From: CAYTMY01 sp964618075
GTDB lineage: Bacteria > Bacillota > Clostridia > Eubacteriales > Anaerofustaceae
Length of the DNA: 29,691 bases
Direction: 5' to 3'
Assembly (NCBI GenBank): GCA_964618075.1
Contig: CAZTZO010000017.1
Coordinates: 1 to 29,691 of the forward strand
Below are positions 1-8,909 of this stretch, piece after piece. The position numbers and the translations under genes are program-made. Below the pieces are notes generated by a model. The model was not told the origin of the DNA. It ran no database searches and saw only the letters and a program-made list of their open reading frames with translations. Position 1 is the first letter of the stretch. Each line of letters starts with the position of its first letter.

Positions 1-3000
1 CATCGTTTAAGGAAACGGGCTCACTGATTAAGTCTATCAGCCTTATGCACTCGGCAGCCTTTGCAGCGCTGAGAGCCGCAACGCATGCGTTTAACTTGGC
101 CGCGTTGCTAACAAGAGCTTTGCCGTTTGAGGTCAGCGCGTTATAGGAAATCACCGCATTATTTATCGCTGTTTCGTCGGATACGCTCACATCTTCGGCC
201 GCGGGCAGCTTTTCTATCAAGGCTGTTACGGCTTCTGCTCTCTGGCGTTCGCTTAACAGTGCAACATCGCTCATGTCATAGAGGCTCGTTTTATTATCCA
301 AAAGTCTGTAATAGCTCGTAAGCGCATAGTAGCCCTGCTCAGTCGCCATACCGTCAAGACTGCCGCTTGTCAAATGCTTAAAGCCGCCGCCCTGTGTATA
401 GAAGAGCATAAGCGCGTCTATCGCGTCATTACCGTTCTTTATAAAGCGCACGTCCTTTGTCGGGTCTATGCCGAGGCTCGTAAGCGCCACTATTACCTGA
501 GAAGTGCTTTCACTGCTTTGTCCGCCCGCAAAGGCAGAGCCAAAGGTTCCGTCGTTTGCCTGCATACCGGAAAGCGTTGTTAAAGCCCTGTCTATCGCCG
601 CCTTTAGCGCGGCATTTGTATTGTAGTACGGCGCCAGCGCCTGAATCGCCATAGCCGTCATATCCGGGTCGGCGGGAATGGTGTTATCCTGCGTGCCGGT
701 ATAAGAGAGGCTCCAGCCGCCGTTTAACAGCTGCGAATTGAGTATGTAGTTTATCATCAGCTCGCGCGTATTCTGCGTGGAGACGCCTGATACCGCAGGT
801 ATGGCGTAGTCGGGGCTGTCAAAGGCGATAAGCGCCCATATCGGCCCGTTTAAGCCCTGCTTTGTCACATTGTCGAAGTCGGCAAGCTTTTCAAGCAGGT
901 TTACGCCGTCAGCGTCGGTAACGTCGCCGCCGGTCGTCGTTACGGCAAGTATGGCGCGCGAGTATTCTGTGAATTTAACGTCCCTTACATCCGGCAGAAC
1001 TCCGCCGTTAGCGCTTAGCGTGGCGTTGAGGTTGGCGATATATTTATCGTAGTAGCCAGACGGCACGTTATATGTACCGCGCGCAAGCCCCAGCACAGCC
1101 CATTCGCCACCGGTTGAATTTACAGTCGGGTTCGTCACGTTATTTACGAGAAACGCGCCTGTCGCCTTGTAGGCGTCGCCCGCCGCGCCCTCTATGGCCT
1201 CGGATAGTTCGGCCATGCGCGAGACGCACGCGGCAAGCTTATTGATAAGCCTTACCTGCAGCTCGTCCTGTTCGTCGGAGGTAAGAGCGTCGAAGGCAGT
1301 CTTTGCGGAATCTACCGCCGGTTTGTCGGAATAAACGAGAGCATTCGCTTCCGGCAGCGCGGTGATAAGAGCTTTTACGTTTTCAATCGCTTCAAGGCTT
1401 GCCATCCTTTCAACGCATTTATTGAGCTTTGCTATCAAGGATGAGTCGATATTTGCCTTCTGCTCTTCGGTGAGGGCGTTAAACACAGCCTTTGCCTTAT
1501 TTACGTCGTCCTTATCGTCAAGGGTAAGAGAGGCGGGCTTGGGCAGTTTTTCTATAAGCGTTTTCGCCGCACCCTCGTCGTCTACTATCGCTACCGTGTA
1601 TTTCGTGGCGCTCGCGCTGCCCATGGAGGCCCAGCTGCTTTCGCCCACGCCCACATAGATCACGTCGCCCGCCTTTACGGGTATGGTGTCGCCGCTCATA
1701 AAGTAACCGCTTGCAGTCGGCGCGTAGCTGTTGAGATACGCCCTGCTCTGGAAGGAGCGGTTATTTGAGGAGAAGGTTATTTCGGCGGAGTTTTTACCTT
1801 CATCAAGCGTAAAGAGATAGCTTGTCGTTTTTCCGTCGAATACGGGCGTCAGCGTGCCGTTGGTAAGAGCCAGCTCATACAGGCTTGTGTCGGTGTTGCC
1901 CTCCACGCCGCCGCGTATGTCGCTGCCGAGAGTGCAGGTGTATTCCACGCTTATCACATCTCCGCCCTTGAGCTTGCCGTTAGCTACGCTAAAGGCCGAG
2001 AAGCCCTCGTTTACAAACCAGTCGTTCAAGGTGCCCATCCAGCCGCCGCCGCTGCCGCCGTCAAACTCGCCGAGGGTTTTGCCGCCCTTTGTCACGGAGG
2101 ATATATAGCTGATGGTAGTATCGTTTATGCCGCCGTTTGTGCCGCCGGTGCCGCTCCAGCCGTAGCCAGCCTGTGCAAGACCCTTTAACAGCGCAGTCAT
2201 CATGGTGTCATCAGACGAAAGCGCCACGGTCTGGTTTACGAAGGTTCCGCTAAAGGCTCCGTTTGCGTAGGTATCGTTCTTCACGATAACAGTCACGGTC
2301 GCACTTTTCGGCACAGCCTTCATGGCGGCTATGGCGTTTGTAAGCGCCGTATCCACTGCGGCGAGAGTTGTTGCCGCATTGATGTTTGTTTTCCCGGTGT
2401 TATATGTCGAGGTGAGGGTTGTCCAGTCTGCGCTTTCATAATTGCTCTCGGTGAAGCTGTTCTTTACATCCAAGAGACCTGCCAGAGCGGAGGTCTTGGC
2501 GGCTGTGAGCGCCGCAGCGCCCGGTTCTTCCTCACTATTCGGTGAAAGGTAAACCTTAATGACAGAATCCTCGCGCAGCATATTTCCAAACACGCTGACT
2601 GCGGTGCCGCTCGAGCCGCTTAAGCTGTAATAGTAGTGATCGTCTACGCTACTCTCTACGCTGGTAATGGTGTATGCGGAATCTGATTTCAGTGGGAACC
2701 ATGCGTCGTAAGTATAGCCGCGCCCTTGCGGAAGCTCTGCCGATGTGGTCAAGGAGCAGCCATCATCGCCAACAGTAAAGGATGCCGATACTGTATTATC
2801 AAGCAGTTGCTGGTATATCTCATTTCCATACTTGTTGGGAACCAATACATAGTCGTTATAGAAGTTGTATCGTGCTGTGTTATTACTTATGATATTATCG
2901 TTTTCGATCTTTTCCCCCGTGTCCGCATCATAAAGCTCGATGTCGATTTTGAAAGCGGGTGCGGTCGTGAGCTTATCAAGACCATTATTATAGACTGCCT

Positions 3001-6000
3001 GCAATTCCGCAAGCAAAGTGATTTCACCCTGCGTGAATTGATTTTTCTGATAGGCGGTCATCTTGGTAAAGAAGCCCGTTTCACTGTTAAATAGCTTTTC
3101 CAGCTCCACAGTGTCGCTTGAATAGATCCTGCCGAGCGCAAGGTCTGCTTTATTCGGCAGATACTTCAGCATCTCCCTGACATTCATCAGGTTTTCCTCT
3201 ACCACACCGGCGTTTGCCGTTTGGATCGCCGTGATCCCGTTATAGGCGGTATCAAAGGCCGCACTTGCCGCGCCGCCGTTCGCCGCTTTTTCAATGAGCG
3301 GGATAGCGGTATCATAGTAACTTTCAACCTGAGCAAGCTGGTTTTCTGTGTAGAAGTCGTCCGTATAGGCTGTGTAAAGCGCGTTCAGCCGTGCTTTGAA
3401 ATCCGCTTTTAGCGCACTCAGGTCAGACGGGTCGGACACATGGACGAGCACGTTCGCGCCGTTTGCAAGCCCGCCCTTCTCGTCCTTGGAAACGAGATTC
3501 AATACATACCAGCCCTCGTCGCTGTCGGCGTAGGGGTACAGCGTCAGTTTGAAACTGCCGTCCGTCGCGGTAACAACGCCGCTGTCCTTTGCGGCTGTCG
3601 CGGCTCTTGCCTCGGCCTCTGTGGCAAAGCAATCGCTCACATATACCGCTGCGCCCGACTTTGCAGAACGTCCTCCGCTGTAACCGCTGAGCAGCGCAAA
3701 AGCGTAATCCGCGCTGAGCGTGAACTCCGTGCCGGACACAGCCTCAACAGAAGCGATCGCCGCGCCGTTTTGTGTGACACGAAGATACTGAAAGTCCGCC
3801 AGCAGCTCATCGGCAGGCACTACGCCTAATGAGCCGCTCATGTTTGTGTATGTCGGCAACTTCATAAGCGCCACAACGATCTCATCGCCCGGATGAACAT
3901 GAATGCTGTTATATCTCAGGCTGTTCACAGAGCTGCTGACGTTGCCCCCTGCCGGATTTGAAACGTAGACCCCGTTGATGTAAACGCCGACTCCGAAGTC
4001 AATAGAATTACGGGCAAAGCTGTATTCGGAACCGAGCGCAGAGGTTAGTGCCTCACCCAGTGTGGTGACGCTGTCGGAAAGAGCTACGGAATAGGTTCCC
4101 GCATAATCGGAAACCGTCCCGCCTTTTAAAAGCGCATAGTTATCCGTAATGCTGATGGAAACGCTGCCGGTCTGTGCGGCGGGTGCAAGCGTTTCGTAGC
4201 AGGCTGACCAGAATGCCTTGTAGGCGGCAATGTAGATGTCCGCTTCCTTTTGACCGATTCCATTTGCAGGCACGCTATGACTGCCGAGAAATGCCAGCGC
4301 CGCTTCCCGCGCCTGTGTGAAGGTCTCCCAGCTTGCCTCCGTATAGTCTGCTTGGGTCATTGTGGAAGAGTTAAATACCTTATTTGCCAGCACAGTCATC
4401 CCGTCGTAAGCCATCAGAGCATACTCGACGTCGGTGATTTTATCCAAGCCGCTGATGGCGTTGGACAGGTTCGTTGTCGATGTGCTTACGTTCCCGGCAG
4501 CCTCGCCGGTGCTGTTATTGTAGGGCTTAGCATCGCCGACTGCTTTGCCTTCGGGGATCGTGTCGCTCTGCTGATAATAGAGCTTTGCAAGCTCTGCCTG
4601 CGCGGCCGTTTGCGCGGTCTGATAGGCGCTCCAGCTTGCCGCCGAGGCGGTCTTGTCTGTTACGTCCTCAACACTCGAATCGTATCCGGCGGGGGGAACA
4701 GCCTCATAAATAAGTGACCCCGCTTCGCTCACGACAGGGGTGCTTCCATCGTATTTCATCCACCATTTATATGCTGTTGTGTTTGCCGCTTCGTACAGTG
4801 CCGTGGCGTTGACCTGCGACGAGGGAATAAGCTTGGCAATGGCGGCGGTAAGCGCTTCTTCCGCTGCATCCACCTGCGCCTGCGTTGCGGTCGTGCTTTC
4901 GTTTACCGTCTGCGCGGCGGTAAGAACCGCCTGCATGTCAGCCCAAAATCCGGCCGTGCTGGTCGTCTTGCCGTTATAGCGGTCGTCGGACTGATAATAA
5001 TTTGCCGTGTTATCGCCCGTAACGCTGTCTATTGCGGCGGCAAGGGCGGTTTTGTCGACGGTTTCCACTACTGATGATGAAGTGAATTGTATAACAACAG
5101 CAGGATAAGCTACAACACTATCACCATTTTTTATTTGAATACGCAATGCATAGCCCGTTAAGGTCGTTTCTGTTGGAATAGCTTTTAAGGTGCTGTCATC
5201 TAAACCGCCATTGAGCTTCTTAATAAAATATTTATAATACCATTCGGATGAACTACTAGTATAACTTCCACTGCTAAATTGCGTGCCGTTTATATAGTTT
5301 GAATTATCGATTGATGTTGAAAATTTCACAGAAGTTGTATTTTTGCCACAAACATAATCGGTTAAAGCATACCCTGTACCATAAATTGAATATCCGGTCA
5401 CTTTTGCGCCATACGGAAGCTGCGCCAAATATACATTTTGATTTTTTGCTGCGGTGACCGGAGAAAATGTCGATCCCAGAACCAATAATGAGGCTATCTG
5501 TTCATCGGTTGAATCACCGACAACATACTTGATGATAGGGGTATAGTCTTTCCCGGACATCAGCGTCACAGTATAGGTCGGCGAATCCGCCGTGCCGTCG
5601 TTGGCTTTGAAAACGAGGGTTGTATCTCCCGCCGCCGTGGGGGTGTAGGAATAGCTTGCGTTTGCGGAAACGTAATCCGCATCGTTCACCTTCACCGAAT
5701 AGGTCATGGCGTCGCCGTCCGCATCGGTGAATATCGTGGACAGATCAAGGGTATAGGCGGTGTTCACTGTCGTGGAAGCCGTCGCCGTCGCATTAACACC
5801 CGAAGATAAAGTTGGGGCGGTGTTGGTGGTGTGCCCGCCCGGAGATGCTGTGCTACGCTGGATAATTAATATGCTCGCTGGCTGACCAAATTCTGCATCG
5901 CCAAGTTCAATCCATTCGCCGACAACATTTGAAGTGGGAATTGATGAATCATCGTAATAGACAATACTATCTTTGTCGTTAGCGCTTGTATAACGATTGA

Positions 6001-6763
6001 AATCAGCATCTTGTTGAGAAAGCGTCGTGGTGGAGATGATATAGAAACCGTCGTTGTCTTGTTCTTTTGTTACCGAGGACTCTAAAAAGATATTCCATGA
6101 GGTATAATCGTTTTTAACCTTAACAGATGTAATCGTGCTGTCTATTGTTAAAAGATACACCTTTGTAAGTGTAATCCCAAATTCCTGCTCTGCGTCTGCC
6201 AATGATTCCCAAAAAGGATCCGTGTTTGAATACTCCAATCCCAGCTCGCCATAAAATAAAGAACTGATATCAGCGTAACCCACAAAATTAGCAGTAGCGT
6301 CTGAATATGTATCATTGTCAACAGATGTTTTAATCAGAACATTGTTTTCGATTAAATCAGCCAGATTTGAATTGGTGGGCTCCGCCTGTGCCGTCAGCGT
6401 CACGGTATAGGTCGGCGAATCCGCCGTGCCGTCGTCGGCTTTGAAGGTTAGGGTGGTATCTCCCGCCGCCGTGGGGGTGTAGGAATAGCTTGCGTTCGCG
6501 GCAACATAATCCGCATCGTTCACCTTCACCGAATAGGTCATGGCGTCGCTGTCTGCATCGGTGAATATTGTGGACAGGTCAAGGGTATAGGCGGTGTTCA
6601 CTGTCGTGGAAGCCGTCGCCGTGGCATTAACACCCGAAGATAAAGTTGGGGCGGTGTTGGTTTCGCCCTCCGCCATTGCCGTCACGGGCAGCATACCCAC
6701 AAGCATGACGACCGCGAGCAGCATGGCGATCAGCTTTGCCGAGAATTTTTTCTTTGTTTTCAT
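1..6763 (-). CDS. Giant secreted surface protein with FIVAR, DUF4430 (transcobalamin-like) and alpha/alpha-toroid domains (partial)
   Basis: The frame stays open from ATG at 6763 to the window edge (about 2,254 codons), so the C-terminus is missing. A ribosome site (GGAAAGGAGG) precedes the start. Approximate residues: 1-31 signal peptide (MKTKKKFSAKLIAMLL..., cleavage near AMA/E). 36-123 and 314-401 are two nearly identical Ig/cadherin-like repeats. 565-858 are helical FIVAR-like repeats. 866-1108 are beta-rich segments of unknown type. 1489-1609 is a DUF4430/transcobalamin C-terminal-like domain (GGWMGTLNDWFVNEG, GGDVISVEYTC). 1632-1725 is a cadherin-like beta-sandwich. 1858-2155 is a prenyltransferase/terpene-cyclase-like alpha/alpha toroid (LNGGWSL, MQANDGTFGS). 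Helical linkers (LIEKLP...AxxAxxAxxALT) occur at about 1732, 1793 and 2172. The pairing of DUF4430 with a toroid resembles animal B12 carriers, so corrinoid capture is possible but inferred. Most of the gene is visibly GC-richer than the origin region, which hints at transfer. Confidence 0.85.
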   Translation of the reverse strand, partial: MKTKKKFSAKLIAMLLAVVMLVGMLPVTAMAEGETNTAPTLSSGVNATATASTTVNTAYTLDLSTIFTDADSDAMTYSVKVNDADYVAANASYSYTPTAAGDTTLTFKADDGTADSPTYTVTLTAQAEPTNSNLADLIENNVLIKTSVDNDTYSDATANFVGYADISSLFYGELGLEYSNTDPFWESLADAEQEFGITLTKVYLLTIDSTITSVKVKNDYTSWNIFLESSVTKEQDNDGFYIISTTTLSQQDADFNRYTSANDKDSIVYYDDSSIPTSNVVGEWIELGDAEFGQPASILIIQRSTASPGGHTTNTAPTLSSGVNATATASTTVNTAYTLDLSTIFTDADGDAMTYSVKVNDADYVSANASYSYTPTAAGDTTLVFKANDGTADSPTYTVTLMSGKDYTPIIKYVVGDSTDEQIASLLVLGSTFSPVTAAKNQNVYLAQLPYGAKVTGYSIYGTGYALTDYVCGKNTTSVKFSTSIDNSNYINGTQFSSGSYTSSSSEWYYKYFIKKLNGGLDDSTLKAIPTETTLTGYALRIQIKNGDSVVAYPAVVIQFTSSSVVETVDKTALAAAIDSVTGDNTANYYQSDDRYNGKTTSTAGFWADMQAVLTAAQTVNESTTATQAQVDAAEEALTAAIAKLIPSSQVNATALYEAANTTAYKWWMKYDGSTPVVSEAGSLIYEAVPPAGYDSSVEDVTDKTASAASWSAYQTAQTAAQAELAKLYYQQSDTIPEGKAVGDAKPYNNSTGEAAGNVSTSTTNLSNAISGLDKITDVEYALMAYDGMTVLANKVFNSSTMTQADYTEASWETFTQAREAALAFLGSHSVPANGIGQKEADIYIAAYKAFWSACYETLAPAAQTGSVSISITDNYALLKGGTVSDYAGTYSVALSDSVTTLGEALTSALGSEYSFARNSIDFGVGVYINGVYVSNPAGGNVSSSVNSLRYNSIHVHPGDEIVVALMKLPTYTNMSGSLGVVPADELLADFQYLRVTQNGAAIASVEAVSGTEFTLSADYAFALLSGYSGGRSAKSGAAVYVSDCFATEAEARAATAAKDSGVVTATDGSFKLTLYPYADSDEGWYVLNLVSKDEKGGLANGANVLVHVSDPSDLSALKADFKARLNALYTAYTDDFYTENQLAQVESYYDTAIPLIEKAANGGAASAAFDTAYNGITAIQTANAGVVEENLMNVREMLKYLPNKADLALGRIYSSDTVELEKLFNSETGFFTKMTAYQKNQFTQGEITLLAELQAVYNNGLDKLTTAPAFKIDIELYDADTGEKIENDNIISNNTARYNFYNDYVLVPNKYGNEIYQQLLDNTVSASFTVGDDGCSLTTSAELPQGRGYTYDAWFPLKSDSAYTITSVESSVDDHYYYSLSGSSGTAVSVFGNMLREDSVIKVYLSPNSEEEPGAAALTAAKTSALAGLLDVKNSFTESNYESADWTTLTSTYNTGKTNINAATTLAAVDTALTNAIAAMKAVPKSATVTVIVKNDTYANGAFSGTFVNQTVALSSDDTMMTALLKGLAQAGYGWSGTGGTNGGINDTTISYISSVTKGGKTLGEFDGGSGGGWMGTLNDWFVNEGFSAFSVANGKLKGGDVISVEYTCTLGSDIRGGVEGNTDTSLYELALTNGTLTPVFDGKTTSYLFTLDEGKNSAEITFSSNNRSFQSRAYLNSYAPTASGYFMSGDTIPVKAGDVIYVGVGESSWASMGSASATKYTVAIVDDEGAAKTLIEKLPKPASLTLDDKDDVNKAKAVFNALTEEQKANIDSSLIAKLNKCVERMASLEAIENVKALITALPEANALVYSDKPAVDSAKTAFDALTSDEQDELQVRLINKLAACVSRMAELSEAIEGAAGDAYKATGAFLVNNVTNPTVNSTGGEWAVLGLARGTYNVPSGYYDKYIANLNATLSANGGVLPDVRDVKFTEYSRAILAVTTTGGDVTDADGVNLLEKLADFDNVTKQGLNGPIWALIAFDSPDYAIPAVSGVSTQNTRELMINYILNSQLLNGGWSLSYTGTQDNTIPADPDMTAMAIQALAPYYNTNAALKAAIDRALTTLSGMQANDGTFGSAFAGGQSSESTSQVIVALTSLGIDPTKDVRFIKNGNDAIDALMLFYTQGGGFKHLTSGSLDGMATEQGYYALTSYYRLLDNKTSLYDMSDVALLSERQRAEAVTALIEKLPAAEDVSVSDETAINNAVISYNALTSNGKALVSNAAKLNACVAALSAAKAAECIRLIDLISEPVSLND

Positions 6764-6810
6764 TTTTCCTCCTTTCCGTAAGGTCTTTTAAGGTTATTTT
6801 TTATTTTCAT
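6760..6810 (-). CDS. 16-residue leader peptide overlapping the giant surface gene
   Basis: A short ORF reads MKIKNNLKRPYGKEEK and stops at TGA in an ATGA overlap with the start of the giant surface protein. Its own ribosome site is AAGGAG about 6 bases before the ATG, and its last codons contain the GGAAAGGAGG site of the next gene. The arrangement fits translational coupling. The peptide has no recognised homology and could be chance, but start, Shine-Dalgarno and overlap are all in place. Confidence 0.4.
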   Translation of the reverse strand: MKIKNNLKRPYGKEEK

Positions 6811-6867
6811 TTATTTCTCCTTAAATATTTTTGTTGTATATAAACGCCCGTTGGGGGGCGGATTTTC

Positions 6868-7317
6868 ATGGTTGGGGACGGCGACTCGACGTCCCATTCT
6901 CTTCATGCCCCATCGTCCCATTCTCTTCATGCCCTAACGTCCCCTTCTCTTCATGCCCCATCGTCCCATTCTCTTCATGCCGCCGTTCAATTAACGGATT
7001 TCGGACGAATCATTGAAGGTTTCATAAAAAGGACAAACGCATTGTCAAACGGCATTTTCATCGACCGTTATGTCATTATGCCCGACCATGTGCATATGAT
7101 AATTGTCGTTGACGATAATAATTCGGGGGCGCCGTCCCCGACAGGCACACGGCAAAACCAACGCATACCCGCGTTTATTTCCATGTTTAAGCGTTTTACA
7201 AATAAACAAATCGGATATAATATTTGGCAACGCTCGTATTACGACCATATCATTCGTGACGAATCCGATTACGAACGTATTTGCCGTTATATCGCCCACA
7301 ACCCCGAAAATTGGTAA
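6868..7317 (+). pseudogene. REP-associated tyrosine transposase (RAYT, Y1/IS200-like) with missing N-terminus
   Basis: From about 6982 the translation matches the C-terminal two thirds of RAYT/Y1-type HUH transposases. It contains FGRIIEGFIKR, then IMPDHVHMII holding the HUH metal-binding motif (HVH), and the C-terminal block NIWQRSYYDHIIR...YIAHNPENW with the presumed nucleophile tyrosines. The usual N-terminal strand and helix (a YFVTICT-like segment) are absent. The first 38 codons are a 24-bp tandem repeat instead. A 10-bp inverted repeat GGGGACGGCG/CGCCGTCCCC lies at 6874-6883 and 7130-7139, the latter inside the gene where RAYTs often carry a variable GAPSPT-like loop. The gene opposes its minus-strand neighbours. 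It is probably a remnant and inactive. Confidence 0.7.
6891..6980 (+). repeat. 24-bp tandem repeat, about 4 units
   Basis: Four consecutive units start at 6891, 6915, 6939 and 6963 with the pattern GTCCCATTCTCTTCATGCCC plus 4 bases. The last unit is partial. Read on the plus strand in frame with the transposase remnant they would encode an eight-residue repeat (SSHSLHAP). They occupy the place where the N-terminal half of a RAYT would be expected. Confidence 0.85.
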
Positions 7318-7367
7318 AACAACGATTATTATTAATGCCTGTAATTCTGAGCGCTTTTTTTGAATCC

Positions 7368-7547
7368 CTAAGCTTCCATTTCTTCCATTTCGTTTACTTC
7401 TCTTTTTATGTTTTTTTCCTCCGCTTTCTTTCTTGCCCTTGCTTCTTTTTTCTTCTTTAACGAAGGCTTCCTTCCGTAGAGACGGTTTAGGTAGTTTTCA
7501 CGCTTAAGCTGTGCTTCGCTTTTTTCCATTTGATCCTTTTCACTCAT
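7368..7547 (-). CDS. Small highly charged protein (59 aa)
   Basis: The ORF starts at ATG 7547 behind a strong GGGAGG site 8 bases upstream and ends at TAG 7368. It begins MSEKDQMEKSEAQLKREN and is dominated by Lys, Arg and Glu, with a run KKKKEARARKKAEEK that would form a charged single helix. It has no Cys, signal peptide or membrane segment. It starts about 20 bases after the stop of the FecR/DUF4430 gene on the same strand, so it is probably the last gene of that riboswitch-controlled transcript. I do not recognise a family. The ribosome site and spacing are the main support. Confidence 0.6.
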   Translation of the reverse strand: MSEKDQMEKSEAQLKRENYLNRLYGRKPSLKKKKEARARKKAEEKNIKREVNEMEEMEA

Positions 7548-7568
7548 TTGTATCCTCCCATTGAAGTT

Positions 7569-8795
7569 TTATTCCAGCCAGCTGCACCCGACGTCCGCAC
7601 CGAGTCCCTCGCATGTATAGCACCAAACGATTACGTCTGAGTCCTTTAATGTGTAGTTCGAGCAGCCGTAGTTCGGAAACCATCCGTTCACCTTATACAT
7701 CCAGCCGCTCTGCGCTCCGCAGTCAAACTCGTAAAGGTTGTTTATCCCTTCGATGTAATAACCGCCGTATTCCACCGTCCAGCTGTATTCAAGCGGTATA
7801 CCCGCATGTACGCAGGCACGCTTCAGCACGTCATATACGCTCTCGCCCTGAACAAACTCGACTTTGCTCGTATCCAGTATCACGCCGCTTGCAGGCACAT
7901 ATATGTTCTTTCCTGCCGTGAGCCTGTCCATGTTATTTAATATCGTGTCGCAGCGTATCTGCACCGTGCAGGTGAATATATCCTCCGCTTTCGCCTTTTC
8001 TCCCGTCTGTGAAGCCTTAAGGTTTATCACTGCCACAGTTCCGCCCTGAGAAATTATCTCTGCCTCATGCGCCGCCTGCTCGGCGCGTGCCTGTTCTGTT
8101 TCTAAGCGTCTCTGTTCAAGCTCTCCTTTAAGCTCGGATGAATTAAAGCATTCTGTATTGTTGTCTATAAGCGTATTTATAAGAAATGCATTCAGTCTGT
8201 TTATTGATACCGTCGAATACGATATGCTGCTTTCTTTGTCGTCATTTTGTGTGATGATCGCACACTGCCCGCACCCTAGAGTCGTCTTCTCGTTTAAAAA
8301 CTCTATCTCTACGCTTCCCTTGTATACGCTTAAGGTCTGCGTCCCTTCATGTGCCTCCATTGAAAACAGACTGTCCGGCTTTGGGCTTATCCTACCTACG
8401 ACGTTCTTAACGGTATATAGCGTTTCGTATGTTGTAAACATTACCGTTCCGCTTTCGACCTTAAAGCAGGCTTCCTTTGCAGAGGCATTGACTATACACA
8501 GATTACTGCTCTCGGATATATCTGCAACGCTGCTGTCTCCTATGTTGATCACACAGCTTGAATCGACATAAGTGCTTACCTGATCCGAGTTATTCAAAAC
8601 GATATCTGTCTTCATCTCATATCCTGCATTTCTGCGTATAAGCGATACAGAGCCGGTTTTTGACGAAGGGAATACTTCCATTGATGATTGAGCGGAAGTG
8701 CTGCCCAAAAGATTCCCCATAAGAAGCACGCTGCCGGTTATTATCAAAAGTGCAAAAGAGATAATTATTAAATTGAAAATCCTACTGTTTTTCAT
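7569..8795 (-). CDS. Membrane-anchored FecR-like / DUF4430 (transcobalamin-like C-terminal domain) protein
   Basis: 408 residues; ATG 8795 follows an AAGGAAAAGGAA ribosome site. Residues 7-30 form one N-terminal membrane anchor, so the rest should be extracellular. Residues about 55-185 resemble a FecR-type beta domain (VESGTVMFTTYE, YKGSVEIEF). About 220-247 is a Glu/Ala/Arg-rich coiled coil. About 255-408 is a DUF4430 domain with its signature near the end (SGWMYKVNGWFPNYG, LKDSDVIVWCYTC, GADVG). In Pfam/InterPro this family is related to the C-terminal beta-domain of transcobalamin and intrinsic factor, which supports cobalamin or other corrinoid binding as a hypothesis. Expression is likely gated by the riboswitch-terminator leader at 8830-9053. 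FecR normally signals to a sigma factor, but none is seen here, so that part is structural similarity only. Confidence 0.8.
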   Translation of the reverse strand: MKNSRIFNLIIISFALLIITGSVLLMGNLLGSTSAQSSMEVFPSSKTGSVSLIRRNAGYEMKTDIVLNNSDQVSTYVDSSCVINIGDSSVADISESSNLCIVNASAKEACFKVESGTVMFTTYETLYTVKNVVGRISPKPDSLFSMEAHEGTQTLSVYKGSVEIEFLNEKTTLGCGQCAIITQNDDKESSISYSTVSINRLNAFLINTLIDNNTECFNSSELKGELEQRRLETEQARAEQAAHEAEIISQGGTVAVINLKASQTGEKAKAEDIFTCTVQIRCDTILNNMDRLTAGKNIYVPASGVILDTSKVEFVQGESVYDVLKRACVHAGIPLEYSWTVEYGGYYIEGINNLYEFDCGAQSGWMYKVNGWFPNYGCSNYTLKDSDVIVWCYTCEGLGADVGCSWLE

Positions 8796-8829
8796 TTCCT
8801 TTTCCTTGTAACTTAATATTTATCCTTAT

Positions 8830-8861
8830 AAAACAAAATTCCCCATGATATACAGGGGAAT
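8830..8861 (-). terminator. Intrinsic terminator of the DUF4430-gene leader (riboswitch expression platform)
   Basis: On the minus strand a perfect 7-bp stem ATTCCCC/GGGGAAT (8855-8861 with 8838-8844) and a 10-base loop are followed by TTTTGTTT. It sits between the aptamer and the ATG at 8795. A GGGGAAAATT stretch just upstream (about 8883-8892) could pair with the CCCC arm as an antiterminator. Confidence 0.8.
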
Positions 8862-8909
8862 AGCTAGCATTATCGGCACAGAATTTTCCCCAAGGCTATA
8901 CTGTGATTA

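Noticed and set aside
127..4979. Many plus-strand ORFs opposite the giant surface gene
   Set aside because: The minus-strand frame is open through the whole region with coherent domains. The plus-strand ORFs have low-complexity Arg/Ser-rich or Val/Ala-rich composition and no ribosome sites.
7045..7363. Overlapping ORFs on both strands across the RAYT remnant
   Set aside because: These are shadows of the transposase frame with no ribosome sites or independent homology.
7569..8795. Anti-sigma (FecR) regulator interpretation
   Set aside because: There is no sigma factor or TonB-type receptor nearby, and the protein ends in an extracellular DUF4430 domain. Only structural similarity to FecR is claimed.
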